From positions 9,362,001-9,426,000 of the forward strand of contig NZ_CP117522.1 of assembly GCF_031679605.1 (NCBI RefSeq): a DNA stretch of 64,000 bases, written 5' to 3'. Numbering within the stretch: the first letter of the stretch is position 1; every line of letters begins with the position of its first letter. The position numbers and the translations under genes were made by a program. Positions 63,758-64,000 of this stretch are shown one piece after another. The DNA comes from Streptomyces luomodiensis (GTDB lineage: Bacteria; Actinomycetota; Actinomycetes; Streptomycetales; Streptomycetaceae). The notes beneath the pieces were generated by a model. It was not told where the DNA came from, made no database searches, and saw only the letters and a program-made list of their open reading frames with translations.

Positions 63758-64000
63758 CCGCACCCGTCAAGGACGACCCCGTCGCGCACGCGTTGGTCGC
63801 GTTCCTCAAGACGAAGACCAGGTCGGACTGGCCCGTGGACCGCGACCTGTTCGCGGAGGGCGGCCTCACGTCGCTGTTCGCGATGGAACTGGTCGTGTAC
63901 CTGGAGAAGACGTTCGACGTCACGATCGCCGGCCCGGACCTCCAGCTCGCGAACTTCCGTACCGTCGAGTCCATGGTCGCACTCGTCCACCGGCTGCGGG
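63754..64000 (+). CDS. fkbJ: FkbJ, discrete acyl carrier protein, 3'-truncated by window edge
   Basis: The first 82 codons of a small acidic carrier protein. The phosphopantetheine site is EGGLTSLFAMEL with Ser 40, followed by the helix III pattern FRTVESMVALVHRL. In this pathway it carries the glyceryl unit while FkbK, FkbI and FkbG convert it to methoxymalonyl-ACP for AT7 and AT8. The ATG overlaps the fkbK stop. Only a few residues are likely missing at the right edge. Confidence 0.9.
   Translation, partial: MTAPVKDDPVAHALVAFLKTKTRSDWPVDRDLFAEGGLTSLFAMELVVYLEKTFDVTIAGPDLQLANFRTVESMVALVHRLR

Overview
The window is high-GC actinomycete DNA, almost certainly Streptomyces. It holds the central part of a biosynthetic gene cluster for a macrolactone immunosuppressant of the FK520 (ascomycin) / FK506 (tacrolimus) type. 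The evidence is gene order, the starter-loading architecture, ten polyketide extension modules, a pipecolate-incorporating NRPS, a chorismatase and a lysine cyclodeaminase. This is a known family. I did not find an unrelated or undescribed system.

Layout. At the left edge is the C-terminal part of a LuxR/LAL-type activator (fkbN, + strand). It converges on a tightly coupled minus-strand operon that reads, from its promoter end, fkbO (chorismatase), fkbP (NRPS), fkbA (PKS modules 7-10), fkbD (P450) and fkbM (O-methyltransferase). A 180-bp divergent promoter region at 28278-28457 separates fkbO from the plus-strand operon: fkbB (loading module plus modules 1-4), fkbC (modules 5-6), fkbL (lysine cyclodeaminase), fkbK (dehydrogenase for methoxymalonyl-ACP) and fkbJ (ACP, cut by the right edge). 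There is no gene-free stretch above 300 bases.

Pathway logic. FkbO makes a dihydroxycyclohexadiene carboxylate from chorismate. The FkbB loading module (ligase-ER-ACP) activates it and reduces the ring. Modules 1-10 extend it with, by AT motif, methylmalonyl, methylmalonyl, malonyl, an unusual extender (CPTH motif; ethyl- or allylmalonyl), methylmalonyl, methylmalonyl, methoxymalonyl, methoxymalonyl, methylmalonyl and malonyl units. FkbL supplies pipecolate. FkbP adds it and closes the ring, and no thioesterase domain is present on the PKS. FkbD oxidises C9 and FkbM methylates the cyclohexyl oxygen. FkbK and FkbJ belong to methoxymalonyl-ACP supply. Whether the product is FK520 or FK506 depends on extender-supply genes outside the window.

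The most interesting sequence-level signals are: a catalytic Ser to Ala change in the ketoreductase of module 9, whose product position should be fully reduced; a motif-intact but apparently silent dehydratase in module 2; a GQGxQ to GQSTL change in AT7; four near-identical methylmalonyl AT-DH blocks; a 937-bp inverted, apparently identical repeat between the KR regions of modules 1 and 8 with a very C-rich coding strand; and AGGGGG repeats in the fkbO/fkbB divergent promoter.
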